Of a stretch of 64,000 nucleotides of DNA, positions 53,625 through 62,243 are shown piece by piece. Every line of letters starts with the position of its first letter. Position 1 is the stretch's first letter. The DNA lies in contig NZ_KB900609.1 of assembly GCF_000379105.1 (NCBI RefSeq), positions 7,002,125-7,066,124 on the forward strand, written 5' to 3'. Origin of the DNA: Methylobacterium sp. WSM2598 (lineage in GTDB: Bacteria > Pseudomonadota > Alphaproteobacteria > Rhizobiales > Beijerinckiaceae). The position numbers and the translations under genes are program-made. The notes beneath the pieces are model-generated. The model saw nothing but the letters and a program-made list of their open reading frames with translations. It had not been told where the DNA came from and did not search any database.

Positions 53625-53673
53625 GCCCCCAGCCGATTCCGTCCGCCCTCCCGGCGAGGCGTCCGCTCAGGAA

Positions 53674-53746
53674 GGAATATCGCCGCCGCGGGACATTCCG
53701 CAAGCGGTTGGAACGATCCATTCCATTCCGCTTACGGAATTATTCC
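53674..53746. promoter_or_regulatory. cluster of six GGAAT/ATTCC half-sites
   Basis: Half-sites start at 53674, 53695, 53720, 53725, 53736 and 53742. They combine into two palindromes: ATTCCGCTTACGGAAT (53725-53740) and GGAATTATTCC (53736-53746); ATTCCGCAAGCGG at 53695 is a partial copy 30 bases away, centre to centre. This A+T-richer patch lies just before the start of the HARE-HTH gene in the 456-base gap 53625-54080. The rest of that gap has only a weak leftward 95-codon frame (53732-54019) that I do not call. Confidence 0.5.
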
Positions 53747-54080
53747 ACAATCCTCCCTCGCCCCGCGCCGCGGCAGCGCCACGGGGCCGCCCGCGTCGAG
53801 GGGCGCCAGGGGAGCGAAGGCCGGTTCCCAGGGATCGCCGTCGGGATCCGCCACGGAGCCGGAAGAGCCGCCCACAAGACCCGCATCCGCGGCGAGCGCC
53901 GCGCGCGAACGGGTCCGGCACCGCGCCCTTGCCCGATGAGGGTGACGTGCGGCGGGAAGGCGGGGGCGCGCCACGCCGGCGATCCCGGGGGTGAGCAGCG
54001 AGAGGCGCGGAGCGCGCACGCCGCCTCGATGCGAGCAGGGCGGCGCGGCCCTCGCACCGCCCCGGCGCCGCCTTCCGGCC

Positions 54081-55157
54081 TCAGCCGGCGGCCTTCTTCC
54101 GGGCGGGCTTGGGCGGCACCAGGAGCGTGCTCGGATCGGCGGGCAGGAGCTGCATGCCGGCCTCGTCGAGGCTGATCGGCAGCTTCGGAAACACCTCGCG
54201 CAGGTGGGCGACGTCGGCCTTGAAGGCCTGGCGGAAGCTGCGCAGGGAGGCGTTGTCGGCCCCGAACTGCTTGTGCAGCGTGTCCCAGGACAGGCGCAGG
54301 GGCCGCGGCAGGGCGCGCAGCCGGTAGCCGACCCAGAACAGGAGGTCGAGCTTGCGGGCCGAGCCCGCGAAGGCCCGGGCGGCCCGGATGTCCACCGGCA
54401 GCGCGTGCTTGACCAGGTTCTCGTAGAAATCCTGGTGGAACTGCACGGTCTTCGACCAGGCGGCGGCCTGCCCCTCGCCCCGCCAGAGGTCGAGCTTGCG
54501 GAAGGGCGGCATGGTCAGGGTGGAGGAGCGGGACTGGCCATCCCAGAGGCCGATCTGCAGGGTGCAGGCGGCGAGGCGGTTGAGCTGCTCCTTGAACTGC
54601 CGGATGGTGCCGCGCTCGCCCCCCGTCACCGCGAAGCCCATCTCGCGCATGAAGCCCGACAGGCTGTCGGCGACCTCGATGGTGGGGCTGCGCTGGCGCA
54701 CCGCCTCGGTGCAGAGGTGCAGGAGCACGAGGCGGGCCTTCGGGCCGTAGGGCAGGCCCTGCAGCTCCATCTGGCCGGTCGCCGGGTTCTTGATCCGCCC
54801 GGCCAGGATGCTGAGCGTGTTGCGGCCGTACTCGCGGAAGAACTCCCGCGTCTCGCCCGGATCGCGGTAGGGCAGCCCGCACAGGGCCAGCACCGAGTGG
54901 ATGTGCTGGATGTTCTCGGGGGCGACGGGCTCGGTCTCGATCACCGCCCGCACGGCGTCCCGGCGGCGCTGGTCGCGGGACATGCCGGCGCGCGCCTCGG
55001 CCGCGCGCGCCGCCGCCTCCCGCTCGGCGTCGCGCTGGGCCTGCCGGTGGGCGATGGTCTCGACGATCACCGCGAACAGGAAGCTGCCGCGGGCCGCCTC
55101 GAGCTCCGCCCTCAGATCCTCGTCGCGGATCGCCTCGATCTTGGCCTCGATGCCCAT
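54081..55157 (-). CDS. repA: plasmid-type replication initiator RepA
   Basis: A 358-residue protein of the RepA_C family (plasmid-encoded RepA). From ATG 55157 it starts MGIEAKIEAIRDEDLRAELE; the conserved core includes IQHIHSVLALCGLPYRDPGE, GRIKNPATGQMELQGLPYGP, ARLVLLHLCTEAVRQRSPTI, TMPPFRKLDLWRGEGQAAAW then QFHQDFYENLVKHALPVDIR, and DLLFWVGYRLRALPRPLRLS near the end. The fold is of winged-helix iteron-binding initiators. The gene is intact and lies downstream of an iteron array, as in plasmids, although host core genes flank it on the right within 900 bases. Whether it is active is unknown. Confidence 0.9.
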   Translation of the reverse strand: MGIEAKIEAIRDEDLRAELEAARGSFLFAVIVETIAHRQAQRDAEREAAARAAEARAGMSRDQRRRDAVRAVIETEPVAPENIQHIHSVLALCGLPYRDPGETREFFREYGRNTLSILAGRIKNPATGQMELQGLPYGPKARLVLLHLCTEAVRQRSPTIEVADSLSGFMREMGFAVTGGERGTIRQFKEQLNRLAACTLQIGLWDGQSRSSTLTMPPFRKLDLWRGEGQAAAWSKTVQFHQDFYENLVKHALPVDIRAARAFAGSARKLDLLFWVGYRLRALPRPLRLSWDTLHKQFGADNASLRSFRQAFKADVAHLREVFPKLPISLDEAGMQLLPADPSTLLVPPKPARKKAAG

Positions 55158-55213
55158 GGCCCGATGCCTGCGCCTCCCCAACCGGGCCTCGGGGCGAGGC
55201 TCGCCCTCGCCGC

Positions 55214-55303
55214 GGAATCCGGCCTCACCACCCTGCGGAAATCCGTCATGGCCGATTCCGCTCCCGGGAATCCCGTGGCCCGGCGGAGTTATCCCAAGAT
55301 TCC
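55214..55303. promoter_or_regulatory. candidate repA control region
   Basis: GGAAT/ATTCC half-sites occur at 55214, 55255, 55267 and 55299, the middle two forming inverted arms around CCGCTCCCGG. They lie 57-146 bases before the repA start. Iterons contain the related GAATCC, so RepA itself might bind here to limit its own synthesis, as is common for such plasmids. TTATCCCAA at 55289-55297 resembles a weak DnaA box. Confidence 0.35.
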
Positions 55304-55514
55304 CGCGAGTCGTCCCCATCATCCTCGCCCCATCATCCTCGCCCGACGCCCCGCGCCCGCGGCCCTCGCCGGCGCCGCCGGCGCGGCCGGGGCGCGGCCA
55401 GGGACCGGCGGGGCCGGGGACCGGGTGTGGACCGGTCTGGGGACAGGGCCGGGAGCACCCTGTCGCCGAGCGCGGCGCGGAGCGGGACGGGCGGTGGACG
55501 GCGCCGCGATCCCG

Positions 55515-55740
55515 CGCAGAGTTCGATACGCCCCGGATCCGCCGCGGCCCCCCCCGCGCAGAGTTCTGTGCGCCGGGGGGTCTGAAAACCTGTGGGATTC
55601 CGAGGGGCTTGGGCGGCGGGCGACGCCGAATCCGATGCGCGGCCGCGCAGAATCCGATGCGCGACCCCGTGCGATCCCCGCAGAATCCGATGCGCGGCCG
55701 CGCAGAGTTCCATGCGGGAATGCGCAGAGTCGGATGCCGG
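55515..55740. repeat. iteron array, putative replication origin (oriV)
   Basis: Seven direct copies of an 18-base element, consensus CGCAGAATCCGATGCGCG, begin at 55515, 55557, 55624, 55646, 55679, 55701 and 55723. The last five are spaced 22, 33, 22 and 22 bases, i.e. whole helical turns; copies 1, 2, 6 and 7 are more divergent. TAATCCACA at 55788-55796, one base off the DnaA box TTATCCACA, and A+T-richer sequence follow, and GGAATAAATGGAAT lies at 55927-55940. This is the layout of an iteron-plasmid origin upstream of repA. The whole gap 55158-56050 (893 bases) appears non-coding. Confidence 0.85.
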
Positions 55741-56050
55741 ATCCCGGCCCAACCCCTTGGCCCGGTTGAGAGATCCGCCTCTCCATATAATCCACAGAAC
55801 TGACTCTCTGAAATCCATACCCGATAGGGTCTCGTATAGGGGCCGATCCGGGGTTCGTTTTGCAGAACGAAGGCATGCGGGAGCGGGATGGCTTCGCCCC
55901 CCGCCCCCGCGGCCGCCGCTTCGAAAGGAATAAATGGAATATTACGATCGAGGGTGAGTGCGGCGCTGCCGGCTTCCTTCACCATCGGCGCGGGCCGGCT
56001 TATGAGCACGGGGCGTCGCCGGGACGGCGCGTCGGCCGGCGAGACCCCGC

Positions 56051-56836
56051 ATGAGCACCACCCCGATCGAGCGGCTCCTCGCCATCATGGCCCGCCTGCG
56101 CGACAGGGAGACCGGCTGTCCCTGGGACCTGCGGCAGGACTTCGCCTCGATCGTGCCCTACACGATCGAGGAGGCCTACGAGGTGGCCGACGCGGTCGAC
56201 CGGGGCGACCTCGACGACCTGCGCGACGAACTCGGCGACCTGCTGTTCCAGGTCGTGTTCCAGGCGCGGCTGGCGGAGGAGGCCGGGGCCTTCGCGTTCG
56301 CCGACGTGGCGACCGCCATCGCCGACAAGATGGTGCGGCGCCACCCCCACATCTTCGGCGAGGCGCGCGACCTCGACCCCGAGGCGGTCAGCGCCCAGTG
56401 GGCGGCGATCAAGGCGGCCGAGCGCGCGCGCAGGGGCCGCCCCGAGGGCACGCTCGGCGGCGTGCCGCTCGCGCTCCCGGCCCTGACCCGGGCGGAGAAG
56501 ATCTCGGCCAAGGCCGCCGCGGTCGGCTTCGACTGGCCGGACGCCGCCGAGGTCGTGGACAAGGTCAGGGAGGAGACGGAGGAAGTGGCCGAGGCCCTGG
56601 CGGCGGGCGACGGCGAGGCCCTGGCCGAGGAGATCGGCGACCTCCTGTTCTCGGTCGCCAACCTCGCCCGGCACGCCGGAATCGACCCGGAGGAGGCGCT
56701 GCGGCGCGCCAACCGCAAGTTCCGGCGCCGCTTCGAGGCGATGGAGGCCCGCCTGCGCGCCCGCGGGCAGGACCTGCCGGAGGCGGGCCTCGCCGCGATG
56801 GAGGAGGCCTGGGCGGCGGTGAAGCGGGAGGAGTGA
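56051..56836 (+). CDS. mazG: nucleoside triphosphate pyrophosphohydrolase MazG
   Basis: A 261-residue house-cleaning enzyme that hydrolyses NTPs to NMP and pyrophosphate. Two MazG repeats are visible: CPWDLRQDFASIVPYTIEEA with YEVADAV and DELGDLLFQVVFQARLA in the first, and EETEEVAEALAAGDGEALAE then EIGDLLFSVANLARHAGIDP in the second. HPHIFGE joins them. Length fits the two-domain form. It is the first host gene to the right of the RepA/iteron module. Confidence 0.95.
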   Translation: MSTTPIERLLAIMARLRDRETGCPWDLRQDFASIVPYTIEEAYEVADAVDRGDLDDLRDELGDLLFQVVFQARLAEEAGAFAFADVATAIADKMVRRHPHIFGEARDLDPEAVSAQWAAIKAAERARRGRPEGTLGGVPLALPALTRAEKISAKAAAVGFDWPDAAEVVDKVREETEEVAEALAAGDGEALAEEIGDLLFSVANLARHAGIDPEEALRRANRKFRRRFEAMEARLRARGQDLPEAGLAAMEEAWAAVKREE

Positions 56837-56908
56837 AGCGGATCCCGGATCACGCGCCCGCGCGGCGCGTGAGCGAAGCCCCAATCCGCCATCCCGGGGA
56901 TCAAGCGG
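56836..56908 (-). repeat. inverted copy of the intergenic repeat
   Basis: The family repeat occurs here on the minus strand, with the core GCGCCCGCGCGGCGCGTGAG (plus-strand reading) and AAGCGGATCCCGGATC directly after the mazG stop. The arrangement mirrors the 21,595-21,671 copy and probably forms a terminator hairpin with GGGGATCAAGCGG at its other end. Confidence 0.7.
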
Positions 56909-57080
56909 ATGGGGTCTGAGCCGGACCGATCGCGGCGCGCGGCCCGCCGGGGTCCCTCCCCCGCCGGCGCGGGACGGCCGCCCCACGGCCAGTTGAGCGC
57001 AACCCGTCTTGCGCCGGACCTTCCGTCCGGGCGATGGTCCGCCCGATCGTATCGGAAGGCGGCTGCAACCGGAGATTTCG

Positions 57081-58073
57081 ATGGGTTACGCCAAGATCGG
57101 CGCCGTCCTGGCCGCGGGGCTCGGGCTGGCGATCGCGGGGCCGCTTCGCGCGCGGGCCGAGGAGGCCCCGGTGCCCGAGCAGCTCGTCGACGTGATGAAC
57201 ACGCTCTGGGGCAAGCACGCGGGCTTCCGCGCCAACCACGCCAAGGGCGTCGTGGTGGAGGGCTCCTTCACGCCGAGCCGGGAGGCCGCCGCGCTGAGCA
57301 AGGCCTCGCCGTTCCGGGGGCCGGCGGTGCCCGTGCGGGCGCGCTTCTCCGACGCGACCGGGCTGCCCACCATCCCGGACGGGGACGCGAATGCCAAGCC
57401 GCACGGGATGGCGCTGAAATTCGCCCTCGCGGAGGGCGGCGAGATGGACGTGGTGGTGAACTCGCTGAAGTTCTTCCCCGTGGCGACGCCCGAGGAGTTC
57501 CTGCAGCTCCTGAAGGCCGCGGCGGCGAGCGGCCCCGGCGCGCCGCACCCGACGCCGGTGGAGACCTTCGTCGCCAGCCACCCGGCGGCGGGCCGGGCCG
57601 GCGCGGTGATCGGCACGCCGACGAGCCTCGCCGGGCAGGTCTATAACGGGGTCAACGCCTTCGTGTTCGTGGACGCGGCCGGCAAGCGCACGCCCTTCCG
57701 CTACCGCTTCGTCCCGGTCGCCGGCACCGCGTACCTGGAGGCGGCCGAGGCCGCCAAGCGCGACCCCGACTTCCTGATGCGCGAACTGCCCGCGCGCCTC
57801 GCCCAGGGGCCGGTGGAGTTCCGCGTCCTCGCCCAGCTCGCGAGCGAGGGCGATTCCACCCGGGACGCGACGCGGCCCTGGCCGGAGGACCGGCGCCTCG
57901 TCGAGATGGGCACGCTCACCCTCACGAAGGCGGTCGCGAACAGCGAGGAGGCCCAGAAGGCGCTGCTCTTCATGCCGAACGCCCTGCCGGACGGGATCGA
58001 GGTCTCGGACGACCCGCTGATCGACGCGCGGGTGCAGGCCTACGCCGTCTCCTTCAGCCGCCGGTCGCAGTAG
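57081..58073 (+). CDS. periplasmic catalase-family peroxidase (SrpA-like)
   Basis: A 330-residue small catalase-related protein. Residues 1-29 (MGYAKIGAVLAAGLGLAIAG, cleavage after ARA) form a signal peptide. The catalase core keeps the distal His in HAGFRANHAKGVVVEGSFTP, followed by RFSDATGLPTIPDGDANAKP and GMALKFAL, but lacks the long catalase C-terminal domains, matching the SrpA/catalase-like peroxidase group, which oxidise small substrates with peroxide. Proximal Tyr region is not clear from sequence alone. Its ATG at 57081 gives the signal peptide at the N-terminus. Confidence 0.88.
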   Translation: MGYAKIGAVLAAGLGLAIAGPLRARAEEAPVPEQLVDVMNTLWGKHAGFRANHAKGVVVEGSFTPSREAAALSKASPFRGPAVPVRARFSDATGLPTIPDGDANAKPHGMALKFALAEGGEMDVVVNSLKFFPVATPEEFLQLLKAAAASGPGAPHPTPVETFVASHPAAGRAGAVIGTPTSLAGQVYNGVNAFVFVDAAGKRTPFRYRFVPVAGTAYLEAAEAAKRDPDFLMRELPARLAQGPVEFRVLAQLASEGDSTRDATRPWPEDRRLVEMGTLTLTKAVANSEEAQKALLFMPNALPDGIEVSDDPLIDARVQAYAVSFSRRSQ

Positions 58074-58119
58074 CGGCGGACTCGACCGGGGGCTCGGTCG
58101 CGGGGCGAGCCGCCCCCGG

Positions 58120-59352
58120 TCAGGCGGTCGCCGCCCGCAGGGCGGCCCGCAGGGCGTCGAGGTCGATCGTGAAGGCGCCGTGGTTCGGCCGCTCCTTCGA
58201 GTCGCTCGCGCCGTAGAGCGCGTGGTAGCGGTGCCCGCGCACCGCCGCGAGGTCCCAGAAGAACGGGTCGTTCCAGCCCTCGGCCGCGAGGTGGATCACC
58301 TGCGTCCCGGGCAGGCTGAACAGCGTGTTGGTCATGGCGGCCCCCATGCCGCCCACCACCACCCCGGCATCGGCGAACTGCGCGACCTGCTGGCCGAACG
58401 GCAGGGTCAGGGGATCGACCACCTCGAAACCCTCGCCGGACAGGAGCGCCAGCACGTCGTCCCGGTTGAGGAGGCGGCGCCCGTAATCCGGCGCGCGGTC
58501 GACGAAGAGCCGCCGCCGCAGGGGCCGGCGCCGGGGCGTCGCCAGCAGGGCGTCGCGGGCGATGCGCAGGCGCGCGAGCAGCACCCGGCGCCGCAGCGTC
58601 CCGGCCAGGAAGGCGAGCGCCTCGGGGGATTTCAGCACCGGGTGCAGGGCGATCGGCGAGGCGAAGTGCAGCACGTCGAAATGCAGCGGCTGGTCGCGCG
58701 TGATCGTCACGATCCGGATCCCCCGCAGGCCCTCGAGCATCAGCTTGATCGAGCGCAGCCGCACCTGGTCGATGATCTCGTGATAGGTCGTGATGATCAG
58801 GTTGATGGGCCGGCCGGGAAAGCGGCGCCGGAGCACCCGGACCGCCTTCAGCCGCGGCAGATCCTCCACCAGCCAGTGGCCGTAATTGAACGAGGCGGAG
58901 TTCGTGAAGACGAGGTTGAGGGCGCCGTCGGAGGAATCCTGGTCCCGGATCGGGTGCGGCGCCTGGTCGAGCGGGAAATGCGCGAGGTCCTGCGGCCGCG
59001 CGGTCTCGTAGACGACGGCGCGGCGCGCGCCGCGCAGGAGATGGATGACGTTGTCGTACAGGACGGCGTCGCGGATGCGGAACAGGGCCGAGGCCGCGCC
59101 CCGCCGGGCGCCCCGGGCCATGTCGCTCTCGATCTGCCGCATGTGCCGCGCCGCCTCCTCGTCCCCGCAGACCTGCGTGAGGGGGGCCGGCCGCTCGTAC
59201 GCGTAGGCGGGGAACAGGTCGTCGACGAAGTCGATGTCGGGGCTGGAGGGCTCCATCGGGGGCAGCGCGTCCGCCAGTTCGGAGGAGCCGTCCGACCGGT
59301 ACAGGCGGTCGAGGTCGCATGAGACCGGGACCAGATCGTGTTCGGGTGCCAT
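58120..59352 (-). CDS. GT61-family (DUF563) glycosyltransferase
   Basis: A 410-residue protein of the DUF563/GT61 family. NSASFNYGHWLVEDLPRLKA near residue 150 and RRLFVDRAPDYGRRLLNRDD near 285 are typical, followed by GFEVVDPLTLPFGQQVAQFA and GGMGAAMTNTLFSLPGTQVI, the acceptor/donor-binding end of the family. Such enzymes add sugars to surface polysaccharides. No membrane anchor is visible. It is read in the same direction as the unrecognised gene on its right, about 200 bases away, with which it may work. Confidence 0.85.
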   Translation of the reverse strand: MAPEHDLVPVSCDLDRLYRSDGSSELADALPPMEPSSPDIDFVDDLFPAYAYERPAPLTQVCGDEEAARHMRQIESDMARGARRGAASALFRIRDAVLYDNVIHLLRGARRAVVYETARPQDLAHFPLDQAPHPIRDQDSSDGALNLVFTNSASFNYGHWLVEDLPRLKAVRVLRRRFPGRPINLIITTYHEIIDQVRLRSIKLMLEGLRGIRIVTITRDQPLHFDVLHFASPIALHPVLKSPEALAFLAGTLRRRVLLARLRIARDALLATPRRRPLRRRLFVDRAPDYGRRLLNRDDVLALLSGEGFEVVDPLTLPFGQQVAQFADAGVVVGGMGAAMTNTLFSLPGTQVIHLAAEGWNDPFFWDLAAVRGHRYHALYGASDSKERPNHGAFTIDLDALRAALRAATA

Positions 59353-59551
59353 CGCGCGCGTCTCTCAACCGACCTCTCAACCCGGCGGTCCCGTCCCGCG
59401 GCCGCCGAGGCGGCGCGCGGCGCGCCGCCACGCCCCCGGGTTGGCGGCGCCGCCGCCACCGGGTCAAGCTCCCGCCGGGCCGCTGCCCCGCCGCCGGGCG
59501 AGGCCCGGCTGCCGGGCGAGGCCCGGCCGCGGGGCGCGGCGCCGGCCGGGC

Positions 59552-60601
59552 TCAGGCTTGCTTCCAGTACTTCTCGACCAGGGAGCGGATGCGCTCGCTG
59601 AGGTCGAGGTCCATCTCGACCAGGGGGGCGGCGTTCCTGACCGCCCGCAGCATCTCGGCGGCGTCGCGCACCTCCTGGCGCGGCCCGGGCCGGGGCACCG
59701 GCTCCTCGTAGGGGAGGTCGAGGGCCTGCATCACCGAGGCCGAGAATTCCCCGGCATAGTCGTGGTGCCCGACCACCTCGAAGCGCGACAGGTTCTGGAT
59801 CGCCGTCGACCAGTGGCCCGGATTCAGCGCCTCGCGCTCGTCCCGGGCGCCGAGATAGCGGGTCATCGGGTTCGACAGGGTGTTGGTGGTCTTGGCATCG
59901 AGATTCCGGAAACTCTTCTTGAGGAGCGGCAGATCGCTGAAATCGAGCGAGGAGGCGAAGTAGCACGCATCGACGATCTCCTCGATCTGCCAGTGGCGCG
60001 CGCTGCTGACCGCCAGCTCCGAGACCCTGCGCAGCCAGAAGATGCGGCGGGCCAGCTCCAGGTAGGGGTCGTGCGCCAGGAAGATCTTGAGGAACTTGTG
60101 CTCGATCAGAAAGGATTCGCAGACCGGATAGAAGATCGGGCCGTAGCAGAACAGCGAGTTGAGGAATTGATTGCCGATGATGCAGTTGAGGACGGGCTGG
60201 CTCACGCCCTTGAGCATCAGGTGGGAGATCTGGAATTTCGAGAACAGGGTGTCCCGGAGGGGACTGGCCTGGCCGATGGTGTGGTCGAGGAAGAGCACCC
60301 GGCGCTGCGTGTCGCCGAGTTCGCGGCTGCGGCGGTAGAGCAGGATGTTGGTGTCGTAGTCGCGGACCTCCAGCAGGGCGGCCTCGCTCAGGCCCGGGAA
60401 GGCCCCGTCGTGGAGGTTGAACGCGCACAGGCCGGTCGAGTGCCAGCCCCAGGATTTGAGGTTGTGATCGACCTCGTTCGCCGAGCTGACCGTGGTGACG
60501 CCGTCGACCGTCACCTTGATGCGCGGGACGACGCGCTGGTCGTCCGGGGCGATCCAGATCGAGAGATGCGCCGGGTGGTGGATGTGGAGTCCGAACAGCA
60601 T
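59552..60601 (-). CDS. unrecognised protein, possibly sulfotransferase-like
   Basis: A 349-residue protein starting MLFGLHIHHPAHLSIWIAPD from ATG 60601, with AGGGAC before it. Hints of a sulfotransferase fold are VLFLDHTIGQASPLRDTLFS (where a PAPS-loop HIPKTAGTS would stand) and a late NPMTRYLGARDEREALNPGH with SRFEVVGHHDYAGEFSASVM, but the key Lys/Thr of the loop is absent. The base composition is softer than neighbours, with many AA/TT codons. It neighbours the GT61 gene, so a role in surface polysaccharide is possible. Confidence in any function is low; coding itself is secure. Confidence 0.8.
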   Translation of the reverse strand: MLFGLHIHHPAHLSIWIAPDDQRVVPRIKVTVDGVTTVSSANEVDHNLKSWGWHSTGLCAFNLHDGAFPGLSEAALLEVRDYDTNILLYRRSRELGDTQRRVLFLDHTIGQASPLRDTLFSKFQISHLMLKGVSQPVLNCIIGNQFLNSLFCYGPIFYPVCESFLIEHKFLKIFLAHDPYLELARRIFWLRRVSELAVSSARHWQIEEIVDACYFASSLDFSDLPLLKKSFRNLDAKTTNTLSNPMTRYLGARDEREALNPGHWSTAIQNLSRFEVVGHHDYAGEFSASVMQALDLPYEEPVPRPGPRQEVRDAAEMLRAVRNAAPLVEMDLDLSERIRSLVEKYWKQA

Positions 60602-60677
60602 GGAGATGTCCCTGCGCCGTCGGGGGCCGCCGCGCAAGGGCGGACCGAAGCGGTCCGCCCCGGCGCGGGGATCCCGG

Positions 60678-62102
60678 TCAGGGCCGGGCCGCCTCCCCGG
60701 CGGCGCGCAGGCGCCGGGCCGTGCCGAACCGATTGAGGAGGCGGGGCTCCTTCTCGGGGGCGACGCGCACCACGAGGTGGAGCCGCCCGCCCGCATCCTC
60801 CCGCCGGTCGAGCACCTCGGCATTCTCGTAGAGCCAGTGCAGCCCGGCCCCCTCGGCCGGGTCGAGCACGAGGGCGAAGCTCGCCCGGCTCTCGGCGATG
60901 CGCCCCTCGATCCGGGCCAGGAGCGCGTCGGTTCCCTCCCCGGTGAGGGCCGAGATCAGGACTGGCCGGGTGCCGGTCTGCCGGCTGAGGTTGAGCAGGC
61001 GCTCGCGCTCCTCCGGGCCGAGCAGGTCGGCCTTGTTCCAGACCTCGATGATCCGGTCCGCCTGCGGGGCGATGCCGAGTTCGGCGAGCACCGCCTGCAC
61101 GTCCTCCCCCTGGGCCTGCGTGTCCTCGTGCGCCATGTCGCGGACGTGGAGCAGGATGTCGGCCTCGATCACGTCCTCCAGCGTCGCCCGGAACGCCGCG
61201 ATCAGCATGGTCGGCAGGTCGGAGATGAAGCCGACCGTGTCGGACAGGATCGCGGTCTCGCCGTGCGGCAGCTTGATCGCCCGGGCGGTGGGATCGAGGG
61301 TCGCGAACAGCATGTCCTCGGCCCGCACCTCGGCCTCGGTGAGGCGGTTGAACAGGGTCGACTTGCCGGCATTGGTGTAGCCGACCAGCGCCACGATCGG
61401 GTAGGGCACGCGGCGGCGGCTCTGCCGGTGCAGGCCGCGGGTGCGGGTGACGGTCCCGAGTTCGCGCTCGATGCGGGTCATGCGCTCCTGGATCAGGCGC
61501 CGGTCGGCCTCGATCTGGGTCTCGCCGGGGCCGCCGAGGAAGCCGAAGCCGCCGCGCTGGCGCTCGAGGTGGGTCCAGGAGCGGACGAGGCGGCTGCGCT
61601 GATAGGCGAGATGGGCGTGCTCGACCTGGAGCGCGCCCTCGCGGGTGGAGGCGCGGCGCCCGAAGATCTCCAGGATCATCCCGGTCCGGTCGATGACCTT
61701 GACGCCCCACGCCTTCTCCAGGTTGCGCTGCTGCACCGGCGAGAGGGCGCAATCCATCACCACGAGGCGCACGGATTCGGCGGCGATCCGCCCGGCGATC
61801 TCCTCGACGCGGCCCTTGCCCAGGTAGGTCGAGGGCCGGATCGCCTGGACCGGGAGCATCAGCCGGTCGACCACCGCGAGGTCGATGGCGGCGGCGAGCC
61901 CCACCGCCTCGTCGAGCCTCGCCTCGGGGGGGCGGGTGGGCGCCCGCGCCGCGTCGCCCCTCCGCGTGAGGTAGGGGCCGAGCACGAGGGTCCGGGTGGC
62001 GGCCGCGATGGTGCCCTCCGGCTCCGCCATCCGCTGCAGCCGGGCCTCGCCCGGCCGCGCCTCGTCCGACAGCCGGGTGTCACCCGGGATCCGAGGTTCC
62101 AT
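60678..62102 (-). CDS. hflX: ribosome-associated GTPase HflX
   Basis: A 474-residue GTPase that splits stalled ribosomes during stress. The N-terminal HflX domain has MLPVQAIRPSTYLGKGRVEE and MDCALSPVQQRNLEKAWGVK; a linker GGFGFLGGPGETQIEADRRL is the family hallmark; the G domain shows G1 GYTNAGKSTLF, G3 DTVGFISDLP and G4 NKAD. The C-terminal region closes at ARRLRAAGEAARP. It follows hfq with a 141-base gap; hfq-hflX is a standard pair. The first ATG (62102) is taken; one 24 codons later is also possible. Confidence 0.96.
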   Translation of the reverse strand: MEPRIPGDTRLSDEARPGEARLQRMAEPEGTIAAATRTLVLGPYLTRRGDAARAPTRPPEARLDEAVGLAAAIDLAVVDRLMLPVQAIRPSTYLGKGRVEEIAGRIAAESVRLVVMDCALSPVQQRNLEKAWGVKVIDRTGMILEIFGRRASTREGALQVEHAHLAYQRSRLVRSWTHLERQRGGFGFLGGPGETQIEADRRLIQERMTRIERELGTVTRTRGLHRQSRRRVPYPIVALVGYTNAGKSTLFNRLTEAEVRAEDMLFATLDPTARAIKLPHGETAILSDTVGFISDLPTMLIAAFRATLEDVIEADILLHVRDMAHEDTQAQGEDVQAVLAELGIAPQADRIIEVWNKADLLGPEERERLLNLSRQTGTRPVLISALTGEGTDALLARIEGRIAESRASFALVLDPAEGAGLHWLYENAEVLDRREDAGGRLHLVVRVAPEKEPRLLNRFGTARRLRAAGEAARP

Positions 62103-62243
62103 GAAGTGCCGATCTCACCAGAATCCCGCCGCAGGCCGGCGGGCCGATCCGCTGCCTGGCGATCGGTGTCAGATTGGAGGTGAGCCGGCCGCAATCAAGC
62201 GCCGGGGGGCGGATTCGCCGCCCCGGCGCGAGGAGGACCGGGC

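Noticed and set aside
53732..54019. 95-codon leftward frame after repA
   Set aside because: The N-terminal half is Arg/His-rich in the manner of out-of-frame translation and the end runs into the palindromic operator cluster; only its C-terminal part looks protein-like.
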